64,000 bases of DNA from NCBI RefSeq assembly GCF_002950945.1, contig NZ_CP012673.1, forward strand, positions 5,021,001 through 5,085,000, given 5' to 3'. Within the stretch, counting starts at the first letter, position 1; every line of letters begins with the position of its first letter. The DNA comes from Sorangium cellulosum. GTDB taxonomy: Bacteria; Myxococcota_A; Polyangia; Polyangiales; Polyangiaceae. Both the position numbers and the translations under genes were made by a program. Below, piece after piece: positions 16,588 through 25,248 of this stretch. The notes beneath the pieces are model-generated. The model had not been told where the DNA came from. It worked only from the letters and a program-made list of their open reading frames with translations, and searched no databases.

Positions 16588-18495
16588 TCAGTCGCAGCCC
16601 CCGACGCTCCACATGCCGGGCGCCTCCACGTGCAGCGTGACGATCTCGTCCTTGTCGAACCCCACGTCCTGATGCGCTCCGGTGGTGAGGTACCCGAGGA
16701 AGAGCTGCTCCTCCCCGACGTCCACGATCTGCTTCTCGACGCGGCCGTGGATCTCGTGCTCCGCCACGGACGCGGTGATCTCGTTGCAGTCGAAGGGCAC
16801 GTAGCTCACGTGGGCGAGCATGATCGGGGCGGAGGCGCTGAAGCCCGTGATCGAGAGTCCGGTGAACTGCCCGTCCGCGTCGTCGCTGCTCGGGTCGGTG
16901 AGCGGCGTGAAGGTCCGGCCCCCCTCCTCGTTGTAGAGGTTCTCGAGGAAGCTCGGCTTGCTCGGGTTGCTCGCCATGAAGGCGATCTTCCCGTGCTTCG
17001 CGGCGATGGCCTCGTCCACGCGGTAGATCCCGACGCCCCCGGGGAAGACCTCGAAGCTGAACCAGCGCTGGAGGCCGCGGTCGTAGCCCTCGTTCTGGCG
17101 GTTCTCGACCAGGAAGTACTGGTTCGGATCCGAGGTGTCGATCCTGTAGATCGTCGGATCGACGTCGTGCCCGAAGAGCTCCGCGCCGGCCGACTGGACG
17201 ATGGGGATGTCCTGCGGCGGGGACCCGGGCTCGATCACGGTCGGCGCGAGGAACCCGGCGTGGAGCCGGCTCCAGGCGGACATCGCGACGGGCGTCGAGC
17301 CGGCGGGCGAGCCGGCCTTGTTCCCCCAGCTCCCGCTCGCCATCACACACCACGCCCCGAGCGGCGTGGGACCCTTGTAGAGATCCGGCAGGCTGACCGC
17401 CGCGTGCCCGAGCTCGTGGACGATGACCCCCACGGTGGCCGGCATGGTCGTGGGCACGCCGCGTACGGTGTGGACCTGCCGCTCGCCGAGCGCGACGTAG
17501 CCGGTGAGGACCTTCCCGTCGAGCGTGATCGGGTCGTAAAAGCCCAGCGAGTGGGCCCACACGGACGGCGTCTTGCCGGTGTTCGCGGTCTCGTAGCCGG
17601 CCACGACGAAGACCACGTTGAGCTCGTTGCCGCGGACCTTGCCGTCGGCGTTGGTGTCGAACGAAGCGAAGTTGACGAACGGATTCGCCATCACCAGCGC
17701 TTCCTTCAAGTACAGCTGGAGGAGCTCGTAGTCCTTCCCGCTGTTCGGGTGCGCGAACGGGAGCTTGATCCGGACGATTCCATCGTTCGCGGTGCCCTGC
17801 GTCTCCGGCGCGCGCGTGAAGGAGAACTTCCCGCGCGACATGTCGGCGAAGTAATGGTTCACCGAGCCCTCGAGGCTCCCGTACATGGTCTGTTTCCAGT
17901 GCGCGATGTCGGTCTCGAAGTTGCCGGTGAACGCGCCCGGCGTCGCGAGCCCGCCCCCCTGGGTGAACTCCAGGAGGATGGTGAGCAGCGGGCGCCGGGT
18001 CGCGGTGCTCACGGCCGGGCCCGCCGTGAGCGCGAGCGGCCTCGGGGCGCGCGCGAGCGCCGCCTCCCAGAGGGCGTCGAGCGTGTCGTCGTCGATGCGC
18101 GGGAGCAGCGCCGGATCCACGCGGCCGCCCGCCGAGCGGAGATCGCGGACCAGGATGCCCGAGGGGACGAGCGCGGGGGCGCCGCTCGCGTCGTGCCCGA
18201 GCTCGGCGACCTCGTAGTCGTCCGAGAGGTCGTTGAGCACGACGACGGTGCCGTCCCGCATCCGGAGGTAATCGAAATACTCGTCGCCGACCACCTCGGC
18301 GGCGAAGGCCGCGCCGCCCGGGTCGAGGGGGATGTCGCGCAGCCCGGGCTCGGCGCTCACCGCGGCCGCCGGGCGGCTCGCGGAGACGGCGCTCGCCAGC
18401 ACGGCGAGGGCGACCAGCCCGAGCCTCGCTCCGCGCCGCGCTCCGAAGATCCCGTGGTGCTCCACCTTTCCTGCGCCGTTGTCACGAGACGTCAT
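16588..18495 (-). CDS. Secreted M6-family (immune inhibitor A-like) metalloprotease
   Basis: 635 residues from ATG 18495, preceded by a good AGGAGGAT ribosome-binding site. An Arg-containing n-region and hydrophobic core (LGLVALAVLASAVSAS) form a signal peptide cleaved near AAAVSA. The catalytic zinc site is H360-ELG-H364 followed by P370-D371, the HEXXHXXXXPD form of M6 peptidases, and the MASGSWG segment supplies the Met-turn region. The C-terminal 200 residues are a beta-rich domain. It is probably an extracellular protease of a predatory or saprophytic lifestyle. The gene stands alone, back to back with the FHA-sigma-54 regulator. Confidence 0.9.
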   Translation of the reverse strand: MTSRDNGAGKVEHHGIFGARRGARLGLVALAVLASAVSASRPAAAVSAEPGLRDIPLDPGGAAFAAEVVGDEYFDYLRMRDGTVVVLNDLSDDYEVAELGHDASGAPALVPSGILVRDLRSAGGRVDPALLPRIDDDTLDALWEAALARAPRPLALTAGPAVSTATRRPLLTILLEFTQGGGLATPGAFTGNFETDIAHWKQTMYGSLEGSVNHYFADMSRGKFSFTRAPETQGTANDGIVRIKLPFAHPNSGKDYELLQLYLKEALVMANPFVNFASFDTNADGKVRGNELNVVFVVAGYETANTGKTPSVWAHSLGFYDPITLDGKVLTGYVALGERQVHTVRGVPTTMPATVGVIVHELGHAAVSLPDLYKGPTPLGAWCVMASGSWGNKAGSPAGSTPVAMSAWSRLHAGFLAPTVIEPGSPPQDIPIVQSAGAELFGHDVDPTIYRIDTSDPNQYFLVENRQNEGYDRGLQRWFSFEVFPGGVGIYRVDEAIAAKHGKIAFMASNPSKPSFLENLYNEEGGRTFTPLTDPSSDDADGQFTGLSITGFSASAPIMLAHVSYVPFDCNEITASVAEHEIHGRVEKQIVDVGEEQLFLGYLTTGAHQDVGFDKDEIVTLHVEAPGMWSVGGCD

Positions 18496-18626
18496 GTCAT
18501 CCTCCTCAAGTCGCGTTGGGTCGCGTTCGAGGGGGCACATCGCAACCGGCGTGCCGCTCCCGGCCGGCGCGGCTCGGTCGCGTCTTCGGGGCAATCCAGG
18601 CGTCCACGGCGAGCGCCGCGCCGCTC

Positions 18627-18703
18627 GCCGACACATCGCCAGCCCATGTGTCAGGCGCGCCGCGCCGCGCGCCGACACATCGCCGGCACACGTGTCAGGC
18701 GCG
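18627..18703. repeat. Two direct repeats containing GACACAT/ATGTGTC inverted repeats
   Basis: Near-identical 33-bp units lie at 18627-18659 and 18671-18703, start-to-start spacing 44 bp (about four helical turns). In the first, GACACAT (18630-18636) and ATGTGTC (18646-18652) form a perfect 7-bp inverted repeat with 9-bp spacer; in the second one arm has a single change (ACGTGTC). The arrangement is what a dimeric regulator bound at two phased sites would need. Confidence 0.6.
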
Positions 18704-18735
18704 TGTGACGACCGCTGTCGCGGCGGCATGATAGG

Positions 18736-18833
18736 GGTCTCGACAGCCCGTGGTCTCGACAGCCCGCGGTCTCGACAGCCATTGGTCTCGACCGCCCGTG
18801 GTTGCGACAGCCAGAGTGGCCCCGACGGCCCGT
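18736..18833. repeat. 16-bp tandem repeat array upstream of the FHA-sigma-54 regulator
   Basis: Six consecutive units related to GGTCTCGACAGCCCGT start at 18736, 18752, 18768, 18784, 18800 and 18818 (the fifth is 18 bp). The first three differ at only a few bases, later ones diverge. The array ends 65 bases before the regulator's start codon, where enhancer sites for a sigma-54 activator would be plausible. Confidence 0.7.
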
Positions 18834-18897
18834 GGTCCCGGCGGCGGTCCCGCGGGCGCACCGGTTCCGGGTTGACGCAGACCCCCCCAGGGGCACC

Positions 18898-20334
18898 ATG
18901 GCGCTCATGAGCGACGATCCCGGGGCGGCCTGCACGCTCACGAGCTTCGATCAGGGGCGCTCCCTCCGGCTCCCGGCGGTCTCCGTGACGGTCACCCTCC
19001 CGGACCGGCGCACGCTCACCGCGCCGCTCGAGCTGCGCCCGCTGGTCTTGGGGGCGGGCGCGGACTGCGATCTGGTCCTCTCCGATCCCCGCGCCTCACG
19101 GAGGCACTGCGAGATCCGGATGACCGAGCGGGGCGTGCTCCTCCGCGACCTGGGCAGCAAGAACGGCACGCTGGTCCGCGACGTCCGGGTCCTCGAGGCC
19201 TTCCTCCCGCCGGGGGTCCCCGCCACGGTCGGCAGCTCCGAGATCGTCGTCGGCCCCGCGGGGCCGGCGGCGGTCCTGCCGCTCTCCGCCGCGGACGCGT
19301 TCGGCGAGGCGGCGGGGCGGAGCCTGACCATGCGCGCGCTCTTCGCCAAGCTCGAGCGCGCGGCCCCGACCGAGGAGACCCTGCTCCTGCTCGGCGAGTC
19401 CGGCACCGGCAAGGAGGTCCTGGCGCGCGCGATCCACGCCCGGAGCCGCCACAAGGACGGCCCCTTCGTGGTCGTGGACTGCGGCGCCGTCGCCCCGAAC
19501 CTGGTCGAGAGCGAGCTCTTCGGCCACGCGAGGGGCGCGTTCACGGGCGCCGCGGCGGCGCGGCCAGGCCTGCTCGAGCAGGCGAACGGGGGCACGCTCT
19601 TCATCGACGAGATCGGCGAGCTCCCGCTCGATCTCCAGCCGAAGCTCCTCCGCGCCCTCGAGGGTCGGCAGATCCGGCGGCTCGGGGCGAACGAGTGGAT
19701 CGCCTTCGACGCGCGGATCGTGGCGGCCACGCACCGGAACCTGCGCGCGAAGGTCCAGGACGGCTCGTTCCGGGCCGATCTCTACTTCCGGCTCTGGGTG
19801 GTGGAGCTCCACGTCCCCGCGCTCCGGGAGCGGAAGGACGACATCCCGCTCCTCGTCGAGCGCTTCCTCGCCGCGCGGGATCCGCCGCGCGCGCTCGCGG
19901 ACCTGCCGCCGGGCGCGCTCCCCTTGCTGGAGGCCTACGACTGGCCGGGGAACGTGCGCGAGCTCCGGAACACCGTCGCGCGCCTCGTCCTCTTCCCCGA
20001 GCTGCTCCACGAGATCGTCGGCGCCGCGCCGCCGGGGCCGCCGGGGACCTCCGGTCCGCAGCCCGCAGGCTCCGATGGGTCCGTCGCGGCGCCCTCCGGC
20101 GCGGCGTCCTCCGGCGCGGCGCCTGCGGGGCCCCAGGACGCCCGCCTCCGCAGGCTGCTCGAGCTGCCGCTGCCCGAGGCGCGGGAGGTCGTGATGGAGG
20201 AGCTGGAGCGCGCCTACGTCACCGAGAAGCTCCGCCAGCACGGGGGCAACATCTCCCAGGCGGCCGACGCGATGGGCGTCTCCCGCCAGCTCGTCCACCG
20301 GTTGATCCAGCGTTACGACCTCCGCGCCCGATGA
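18898..20334 (+). CDS. FHA domain-containing sigma-54-dependent transcriptional activator
   Basis: 478 residues from ATG 18898. Residues about 25-120 form an FHA phosphothreonine-binding domain (LVLGAGADCDLVLSDPRASRRHCEI, cut here into its core, then DLGSKNGT). Residues about 140-380 are the AAA+ sigma-54 interaction domain: Walker A GESGTGKE, the sigma-54 contact loop GAFTGA, Walker B LFIDEIGELP, and GNVRELRN. A Pro/Ala/Gly-rich linker leads to a Fis-type helix-turn-helix (GGNISQAADAMGVSRQLVHRLIQR). FHA replaces the usual receiver domain, so a kinase rather than a histidine-kinase phosphorelay should activate it. The next gene, overlapping by ATGA, is a Ser/Thr kinase, the obvious partner. 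This pairing is common in myxobacteria. Confidence 0.95.
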   Translation: MALMSDDPGAACTLTSFDQGRSLRLPAVSVTVTLPDRRTLTAPLELRPLVLGAGADCDLVLSDPRASRRHCEIRMTERGVLLRDLGSKNGTLVRDVRVLEAFLPPGVPATVGSSEIVVGPAGPAAVLPLSAADAFGEAAGRSLTMRALFAKLERAAPTEETLLLLGESGTGKEVLARAIHARSRHKDGPFVVVDCGAVAPNLVESELFGHARGAFTGAAAARPGLLEQANGGTLFIDEIGELPLDLQPKLLRALEGRQIRRLGANEWIAFDARIVAATHRNLRAKVQDGSFRADLYFRLWVVELHVPALRERKDDIPLLVERFLAARDPPRALADLPPGALPLLEAYDWPGNVRELRNTVARLVLFPELLHEIVGAAPPGPPGTSGPQPAGSDGSVAAPSGAASSGAAPAGPQDARLRRLLELPLPEAREVVMEELERAYVTEKLRQHGGNISQAADAMGVSRQLVHRLIQRYDLRAR

Positions 20335-23300
20335 TCCCGCCCGCGAACGCCGACGACCCCGCGGTCGCGGCCCCGCCGTGGCCGCGGCGCGGCCGCGACG
20401 ACGCGACCCTCACCGGCCCGGTCACGCCCGCCGCGCCCGGATCGCCTGCCGCGCCCGCCGCGCCCGGAACGCCCGCCGCGCCCGAGGCCACCCCCGATCT
20501 CGGCCTCGGCGGAGCGGGCGAGGGCGCAGCCGCCTCGCCGGAGGAGGCCTCGCCGATCCCGCCCTCGCTCCACGCTCGCTTCGAGGACTTCCACGTCCTC
20601 GGCCGGGGCGGCATGGGCGTCGTCTACCGGGCCCGGGACCTCCGGCTCGGCCGGCGCGTGGCCATCAAGCTCGTCTCGGCGGGCGCGCAGGTCGACGGGG
20701 GCTTCCTGCGCGAGGCCCGATCCCAGGCGCGGCTCCGGCACGAGAACGTCTGCGAGGTCTACGAGGCCGGCGTCGCCGATCACGTGCCCTTCCTCGTGAT
20801 GCGCCACATCGAGGGCCCCTCCCTCCAGGAGGCCCGGGGCGACCTCACCCTCGAGCAGAAGGTCCGCGTGGCCCGCGCCATCGCCGCGGCGCTCCACGAG
20901 GCGCACCGGCTCGGCCTCGTGCACCGCGACGTCAAGCCGAGCAACATCATGCTGGAGCGGGGCGAGGACGGGGCCTGCCGCCCCTACCTCATGGACTTCG
21001 GCATCGCGCGCGAGGCGGGGGAGGGCGGGGCCACGCTCACGGGCGCCCTGCTCGGGACCCCGGCGTTCATGGCGCCCGAGCAGGCGGCCGGGAAGGTGCA
21101 CGCGCTCGATCGACGGACCGACGTCTACGGCCTGGGCGCGACCCTCTACGCGCTGCTCGCCGGGCGCCCGCCGTTCGTCGGGGGCGCGGTGATCGACGTG
21201 CTCCGCCAGGTGCTGGAGGCCGAGGCGCCGCCGCTCCGGACCCTCGACCGCGACGTCCCCCGGGATCTCGAGGCGGTGGTGATGCGCTGCCTGGAGAAGG
21301 AGCCCGGCGCCCGCTACGAGTCGGCGCGGGCGCTCGGGGAGGACCTGCAGCGCTTCCTCGACGGCGATCCCGTGCTCGCGCGCCGCGCCTCCCTCGCGCG
21401 CCGCCTCGCCCGGCAGGCGCGGCGGCACCGGGCGGCCGTCGCGAGCGCGGCCGCGCTGGTCCTCGCGGCGCTGGTCGTCGCCGGCCTCTTCGTCCGGGGC
21501 CGGCGCGCCGCCGCGGAGCAGGCCACCCTCGCCCGCGAGCTCGGCGAGACCGTGAAGGAGATGGAGCTCTTCCTCCGCGGCGCCCACGGGATGCCGCTCC
21601 ACGACATCGAGCGCGAGCGCGACGTGGTCCGCGCCCGGCTCAGGTCCGTGGAGGCCCGGATGGCGTCGGCGGGCGAGATCGGCCGCGGCCCCGGGGCGTA
21701 CGCGCTCGGCCGCGGCCTGCTCGCGCTCCAGGAGCCGCGCGCCGCCCTCGAGCACCTCCGGGAGGCCGAGCGGGCCGGCTACCGGTCGCCGGGGCTCGAC
21801 TACGCCGCCGGCGTGGCGCTCTCCGAGCTCTACCGCCGCGGCCTGGAGGAGACCCGCCGCCTCCGCAACCCGGCGCAGCGCGCGGCGCGGATCGCGGCGC
21901 TCGAGGCCGAGTACCGGGCCCCGGCGGTCCTGCACCTGCGCGCGGCGCTCGGCGGGGCCATCGAGGCGCCCGCGTACGCGGAGGGGCAACTCGCGCTCGC
22001 CGAGGGCAGGCACGAGGAGGCGCTGGAGAAGGCCCGGGCCGCGTTCGCGGCGGCGCCCTGGCTGCACGAGGCGAAGAAGCTGGAGGGCGACGTGCTCTTC
22101 GCGATGGGCAGCCGCTACCGCCACGACGCCGCCTTCGACTTCGAGAAGATGAAGGGCCACTTCGATCGCGCCGCCGAGGCGTACCGGATCGCCGCCGATC
22201 ACGGCCGATCCGACCCCTCGGTCCACGCGGCCGACTGCGAGCTCTGGGCCCAGACCATGAACGCCGCCGGCAAACACGGCGCCTCGATGCGCCCGAGCTT
22301 CGAGCGGGCGCGGGAGGCCTGCGGGCGGGCGATCGCGGCGAGCCCGTCGAGCCCCGAGGCGCACGTGAAGCTCGCCTGGGTGCACAGCGGCTTCGCCTGG
22401 TGGGTCGCGAGCGACATGCAGCCGGGCGAGGACGCGGAGGCCGCCCTGCGCGAGGCGACCACACGCGCCGAGCAGGCGCTCGAGAGGAGCCCGGACGACG
22501 TGATGGCGCGGTACGTGGCCGCCGCCGTCTCCCGGTCGCGGGCGTACCACGCGGACCTGATCGGCCGCGACCAAGGGGCGGCCCTCGAGCGCGCCGTCCA
22601 GGGCTACGAGGCCGCGCTCGAGCGCGACCCCGACTTCTCCTGGGCGCTCAACGAGCTCTGCGCCGTGTACGCCGAGCGCGGCCGCCATGAGTCCCTCCGC
22701 GGCCTCGACCCGGAGGCCTCCTTCGCGCGCGCCCGGGCCCGCTGCGACCACGTGCTGGCGCTCGATCCCGGCTTCGGCAGCGCGCGCTCCTCCCGGCTGA
22801 TCACCGGCATCTACGAGGCGGAGCACCTCGTCCGCGCCGGCCGCTCCCCCGAGGAGGTTGTCCAGCAGACGCAGTTGCGAATTGACGCAATGCGTCAAGT
22901 TGACCCATCCTGGACCTGGGCCCCGTACTGGCGGGTCTGGCTGAACCACGCGCTGGCGCTGCACGCGCTCGACGCGGGCGCCGATCCCGGCCCGGCGCTC
23001 GCGCGCGCCCAGGCGAGCGCGCGGGAGATGGCGCCGGACGCGGCCACCTTCCCGGAGGAGCTGCGGGTGATGCTGGCGATGCTCGAGGCGCGCGTCCGGC
23101 TCGCGCGGGGCGAGGATCCGGCGCCCGCGATCCAGGTCGTGCGCGAGACGCTGGACCGCGCGATCGCCGAGGAGCCCTGGGACGTGTCGGACCGGGTGCG
23201 GCGGGCCGAGGCGGAGCTGCTCGCCTTCCAGTGGAGCGCGGACCGGGGCCGCCCGGACGCGGCGCGGCTCGACGCGGCGCTCGCCCCGCTCGGCCCCCTG

Positions 23301-23669
23301 CTCGGTGAGCCGCGCGCCGATCCCCGGCTCTACGTGGCGCTGGCCGAGATCCACGAGGCCCGCGCCGCCCTCCGGGCGGGCCGCCGGGAGGACACCTCCG
23401 CCGAGATCGCCGAGGGGCTGCGGCGTGCGGGCGAGGCGCTCGCGCTGAACCCGCGGTCGGACCGGGCGCTCGCGGCGCAGGGCGGGCTCTGGTTCCTGCG
23501 CGCGGCGGCGGCGCCCGACGGGGCCGCTCGGGGCGAGGCCGCCCTGCGCGCGGTTGCGGCCCTCGAGGCGGCGATCCAGGCGAACCCGCTGCGCGCCCGG
23601 ACCGCGGGCGTGCGCCTCGCGGCGGCGCGGCAGCTCGCGAGCCGGGCGACCGCACCCGGCGCGCCGTGA
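20331..23669 (+). CDS. Membrane Ser/Thr protein kinase with TPR-rich sensor region
   Basis: 1,112 residues; the ATG overlaps the preceding stop (ATGA). A Pro/Ala-rich N-terminus precedes a Hanks-type kinase (about 85-350): glycine loop LGRGGMGVVYRARD, ATP-anchoring K113 in VAIK, catalytic D200 in HRDVKPSN, DFG in MDFGIARE, and APE in FMAPEQ. One membrane helix (about 369-390, AAALVLAALVVAGLFV) follows, then about 700 residues of TPR-like helices (repeated AxxxALExxPD patterns). The kinase is cytosolic; the TPR part may face the periplasm. It most likely phosphorylates the FHA regulator encoded just upstream, coupling an envelope signal to sigma-54 transcription. The assignment of partner is inference. 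Confidence 0.93.
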   Translation: MIPPANADDPAVAAPPWPRRGRDDATLTGPVTPAAPGSPAAPAAPGTPAAPEATPDLGLGGAGEGAAASPEEASPIPPSLHARFEDFHVLGRGGMGVVYRARDLRLGRRVAIKLVSAGAQVDGGFLREARSQARLRHENVCEVYEAGVADHVPFLVMRHIEGPSLQEARGDLTLEQKVRVARAIAAALHEAHRLGLVHRDVKPSNIMLERGEDGACRPYLMDFGIAREAGEGGATLTGALLGTPAFMAPEQAAGKVHALDRRTDVYGLGATLYALLAGRPPFVGGAVIDVLRQVLEAEAPPLRTLDRDVPRDLEAVVMRCLEKEPGARYESARALGEDLQRFLDGDPVLARRASLARRLARQARRHRAAVASAAALVLAALVVAGLFVRGRRAAAEQATLARELGETVKEMELFLRGAHGMPLHDIERERDVVRARLRSVEARMASAGEIGRGPGAYALGRGLLALQEPRAALEHLREAERAGYRSPGLDYAAGVALSELYRRGLEETRRLRNPAQRAARIAALEAEYRAPAVLHLRAALGGAIEAPAYAEGQLALAEGRHEEALEKARAAFAAAPWLHEAKKLEGDVLFAMGSRYRHDAAFDFEKMKGHFDRAAEAYRIAADHGRSDPSVHAADCELWAQTMNAAGKHGASMRPSFERAREACGRAIAASPSSPEAHVKLAWVHSGFAWWVASDMQPGEDAEAALREATTRAEQALERSPDDVMARYVAAAVSRSRAYHADLIGRDQGAALERAVQGYEAALERDPDFSWALNELCAVYAERGRHESLRGLDPEASFARARARCDHVLALDPGFGSARSSRLITGIYEAEHLVRAGRSPEEVVQQTQLRIDAMRQVDPSWTWAPYWRVWLNHALALHALDAGADPGPALARAQASAREMAPDAATFPEELRVMLAMLEARVRLARGEDPAPAIQVVRETLDRAIAEEPWDVSDRVRRAEAELLAFQWSADRGRPDAARLDAALAPLGPLLGEPRADPRLYVALAEIHEARAALRAGRREDTSAEIAEGLRRAGEALALNPRSDRALAAQGGLWFLRAAAAPDGAARGEAALRAVAALEAAIQANPLRARTAGVRLAAARQLASRATAPGAP

Positions 23670-23670
23670 G

Positions 23671-24543
23671 TCACCCGCGCGTCGTGTGCCCTCCCGAGGG
23701 GGAGTCCGGAGCTGGCCCGGGTGGATCGCACCAATCGGGCTCGGCGTCCTCCAGCCAGGTCATCGTGCACGCCCTGCGGTTGCACTTGTACACGCCGTCC
23801 TCCGGCGGGCCCACGGCCGCGCACTCGTCGGTGCGGTCCTCCAGGATCCCCTTGTAAGTGAGGCCGCAGGAGCCCACCTCGTGGCAGTACCGCTGCTCCA
23901 GCGCCGCCGCGGCGTCGATCCCGCACCGGCTCACGAACGAGCGCGTCGGGTAGACGTCCACGTCGACGATGCCCATGGTGCCGGCGCGCGCGCACCAGAC
24001 GGCCTCCCCGTGGATGAACGCGCTGTGATCCTTGCCGTCGTGGTTCGTGAGAAGGCTCGTGAGCAGGACGTTGACGAGGTCGGTCTTGTCGTTGACGAAG
24101 GCGATCACGCACTCCATCACGCTGTCGATCACCTCCTGCGGCAGCCACTGCGTTCTCCAGCTCGACGCGCCGTTCACCAGCCCGCGCCCCTTGTAGACCG
24201 TGCCGTCGTGGGTCACGAAGGCGCCTTCCGCGAGAGCGCAGCGGACGGTGTGATCGAAGACCTCCTTGCCCTCCGCGTCCGCGAGGATCCCGGACGCGAT
24301 GATCGCCGGCTGGATCGCGCCGCCCTGGAGCAGCGGGCCCCGCAGCGCGTTGGCCATCGTCCCCTTCCAGGTGTGCCACGCCTGCTTCGGGGTGCCGTTG
24401 GTGTCCTGCCCTCCGGGCTTGTCCTTCTGCACCTCGAGCCCCGGCGCGTCCACCTCGACCTCGAGCTGCGAGGCCGGCCCGCAGGCCATCGAGACGAGCC
24501 CGACCGCCATCACCATCCCGAACACACGACCAGAGGGCTTCAT
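23671..24543 (-). CDS. Putative lipoprotein of unknown function
   Basis: 290 residues from ATG 24543, with AGGAGAT upstream. The N-terminus is a lipoprotein signal (MKPSGRVFGMVMAVGLVSMACG) with lipobox SMAC, so Cys21 would be lipidated. The mature protein has ten or so cysteines in pairs (VRCALAEG, VWCARAG, RYCHEVGSCG, YKCNRRACTM, DWCDPPG), which suggests a disulfide-stabilised surface or periplasmic domain, and an acidic start after the lipid anchor. Segment GEAVWCARAGTMGIVDVDV and its surroundings recall proteins found in several myxobacterial genomes, but I cannot name a family. It converges on the kinase gene with one base between stops. Confidence 0.75.
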   Translation of the reverse strand: MKPSGRVFGMVMAVGLVSMACGPASQLEVEVDAPGLEVQKDKPGGQDTNGTPKQAWHTWKGTMANALRGPLLQGGAIQPAIIASGILADAEGKEVFDHTVRCALAEGAFVTHDGTVYKGRGLVNGASSWRTQWLPQEVIDSVMECVIAFVNDKTDLVNVLLTSLLTNHDGKDHSAFIHGEAVWCARAGTMGIVDVDVYPTRSFVSRCGIDAAAALEQRYCHEVGSCGLTYKGILEDRTDECAAVGPPEDGVYKCNRRACTMTWLEDAEPDWCDPPGPAPDSPSGGHTTRG

Positions 24544-25248
24544 CGTGATCTCCTCATGCAGAGAGTTTCGAGTCCTCGTCCCGGCCCGCTGGCCGAACAA
24601 GGAAGGATACAGGCGGCGATGCCCGCCGCCGTGTGCGCCGAGACGAAGAGCACGTGGCGTGCCACGGCGGCGAGCCGCGAACAGTCCGCGGAGCGCCCGC
24701 GTTCCTCGCGTCGAGGGGGGAGGGCGGTGTAACGGCGGCGCGACAGGTGACCGCCGCGCGGACAGCCGCTGTCGCTTCGCCATGACAGCGCTCCCGGCCG
24801 CCTCTCGGCCCCCTCGGTCATCCCGGTGGTCGGGCCTTCCTCCTGCACCAGCGCTCCTGCGGTGTGCCCCAGGCGCAGCCCCGCGCGCGCACCCGTCTCA
24901 TGCTCCCTCCTGCCACATGCCTCTCTTGACGCTGATCGCGTCGGCGCGCTCTACTCCGGTATCGGAGCGACATGGCATCACCGCAGAGCGGAGTTGCTCA
25001 ATGCGTCCCACAGGAGCTCGATGTGAAGCACTACATGCAATACCACGATACCGAGAGGATGCTGGTGCTTGTCACCGGCGCGCTCTCGGAGCGTCCGGTG
25101 GTGCATCGCTACTCCGGTCGTGAGCTGCTCGACAGGTTCAAGCTGAAGCCGATCGCCTTCCAGGCGAGCCTGCTACGCGCGTGAGCACACTCGGGGCGCA
25201 TCCCTGCAGCGCGCCGTGGTAGCGTCCGGCCGTCTTCCTGGAGGTTTC
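24544..25248. other. Long intergenic region with one candidate small gene
   Basis: 705 bases between a lipoprotein gene and the penicillin acylase gene. Only a small frame near 25,023-25,184 looks protein-like. Composition is slightly less GC-rich near 24,900-25,150. No tRNA, riboswitch or strong terminator was recognised. Confidence 0.5.
25023..25184 (+). CDS. Candidate small protein (about 53 residues)
   Basis: A short frame starting GTG at 25023 (VKHYMQYHDTERM) or ATG at 25035 (MQYHDTERM). Unlike the surrounding frames it has a balanced composition with aromatic, acidic and aliphatic residues, ending FKLKPIAFQASLLRA. No domain was recognised and no clear ribosome-binding site is present. 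It may be a real small gene or a chance frame. Confidence 0.35.
   Translation: MKHYMQYHDTERMLVLVTGALSERPVVHRYSGRELLDRFKLKPIAFQASLLRA

Larger units (their letters stand above)
18496..18897. other. Repeat-rich divergent intergenic region
   Basis: 402 bases between the divergent metalloprotease and regulator genes. It holds two 33-bp direct repeats that each contain an inverted repeat, and a 16-bp tandem repeat array (listed separately). No protein-like frame was found. Confidence 0.6.

Noticed and set aside
18736..18833. 16-bp array as a CRISPR or a replication origin
   Set aside because: No spacers, and no replication genes nearby; a regulatory or neutral tandem repeat is simpler.
20313..23354. 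Minus-strand frame opposite the kinase-TPR gene
   Set aside because: No domain, repetitive composition; plus strand has a complete Hanks kinase.
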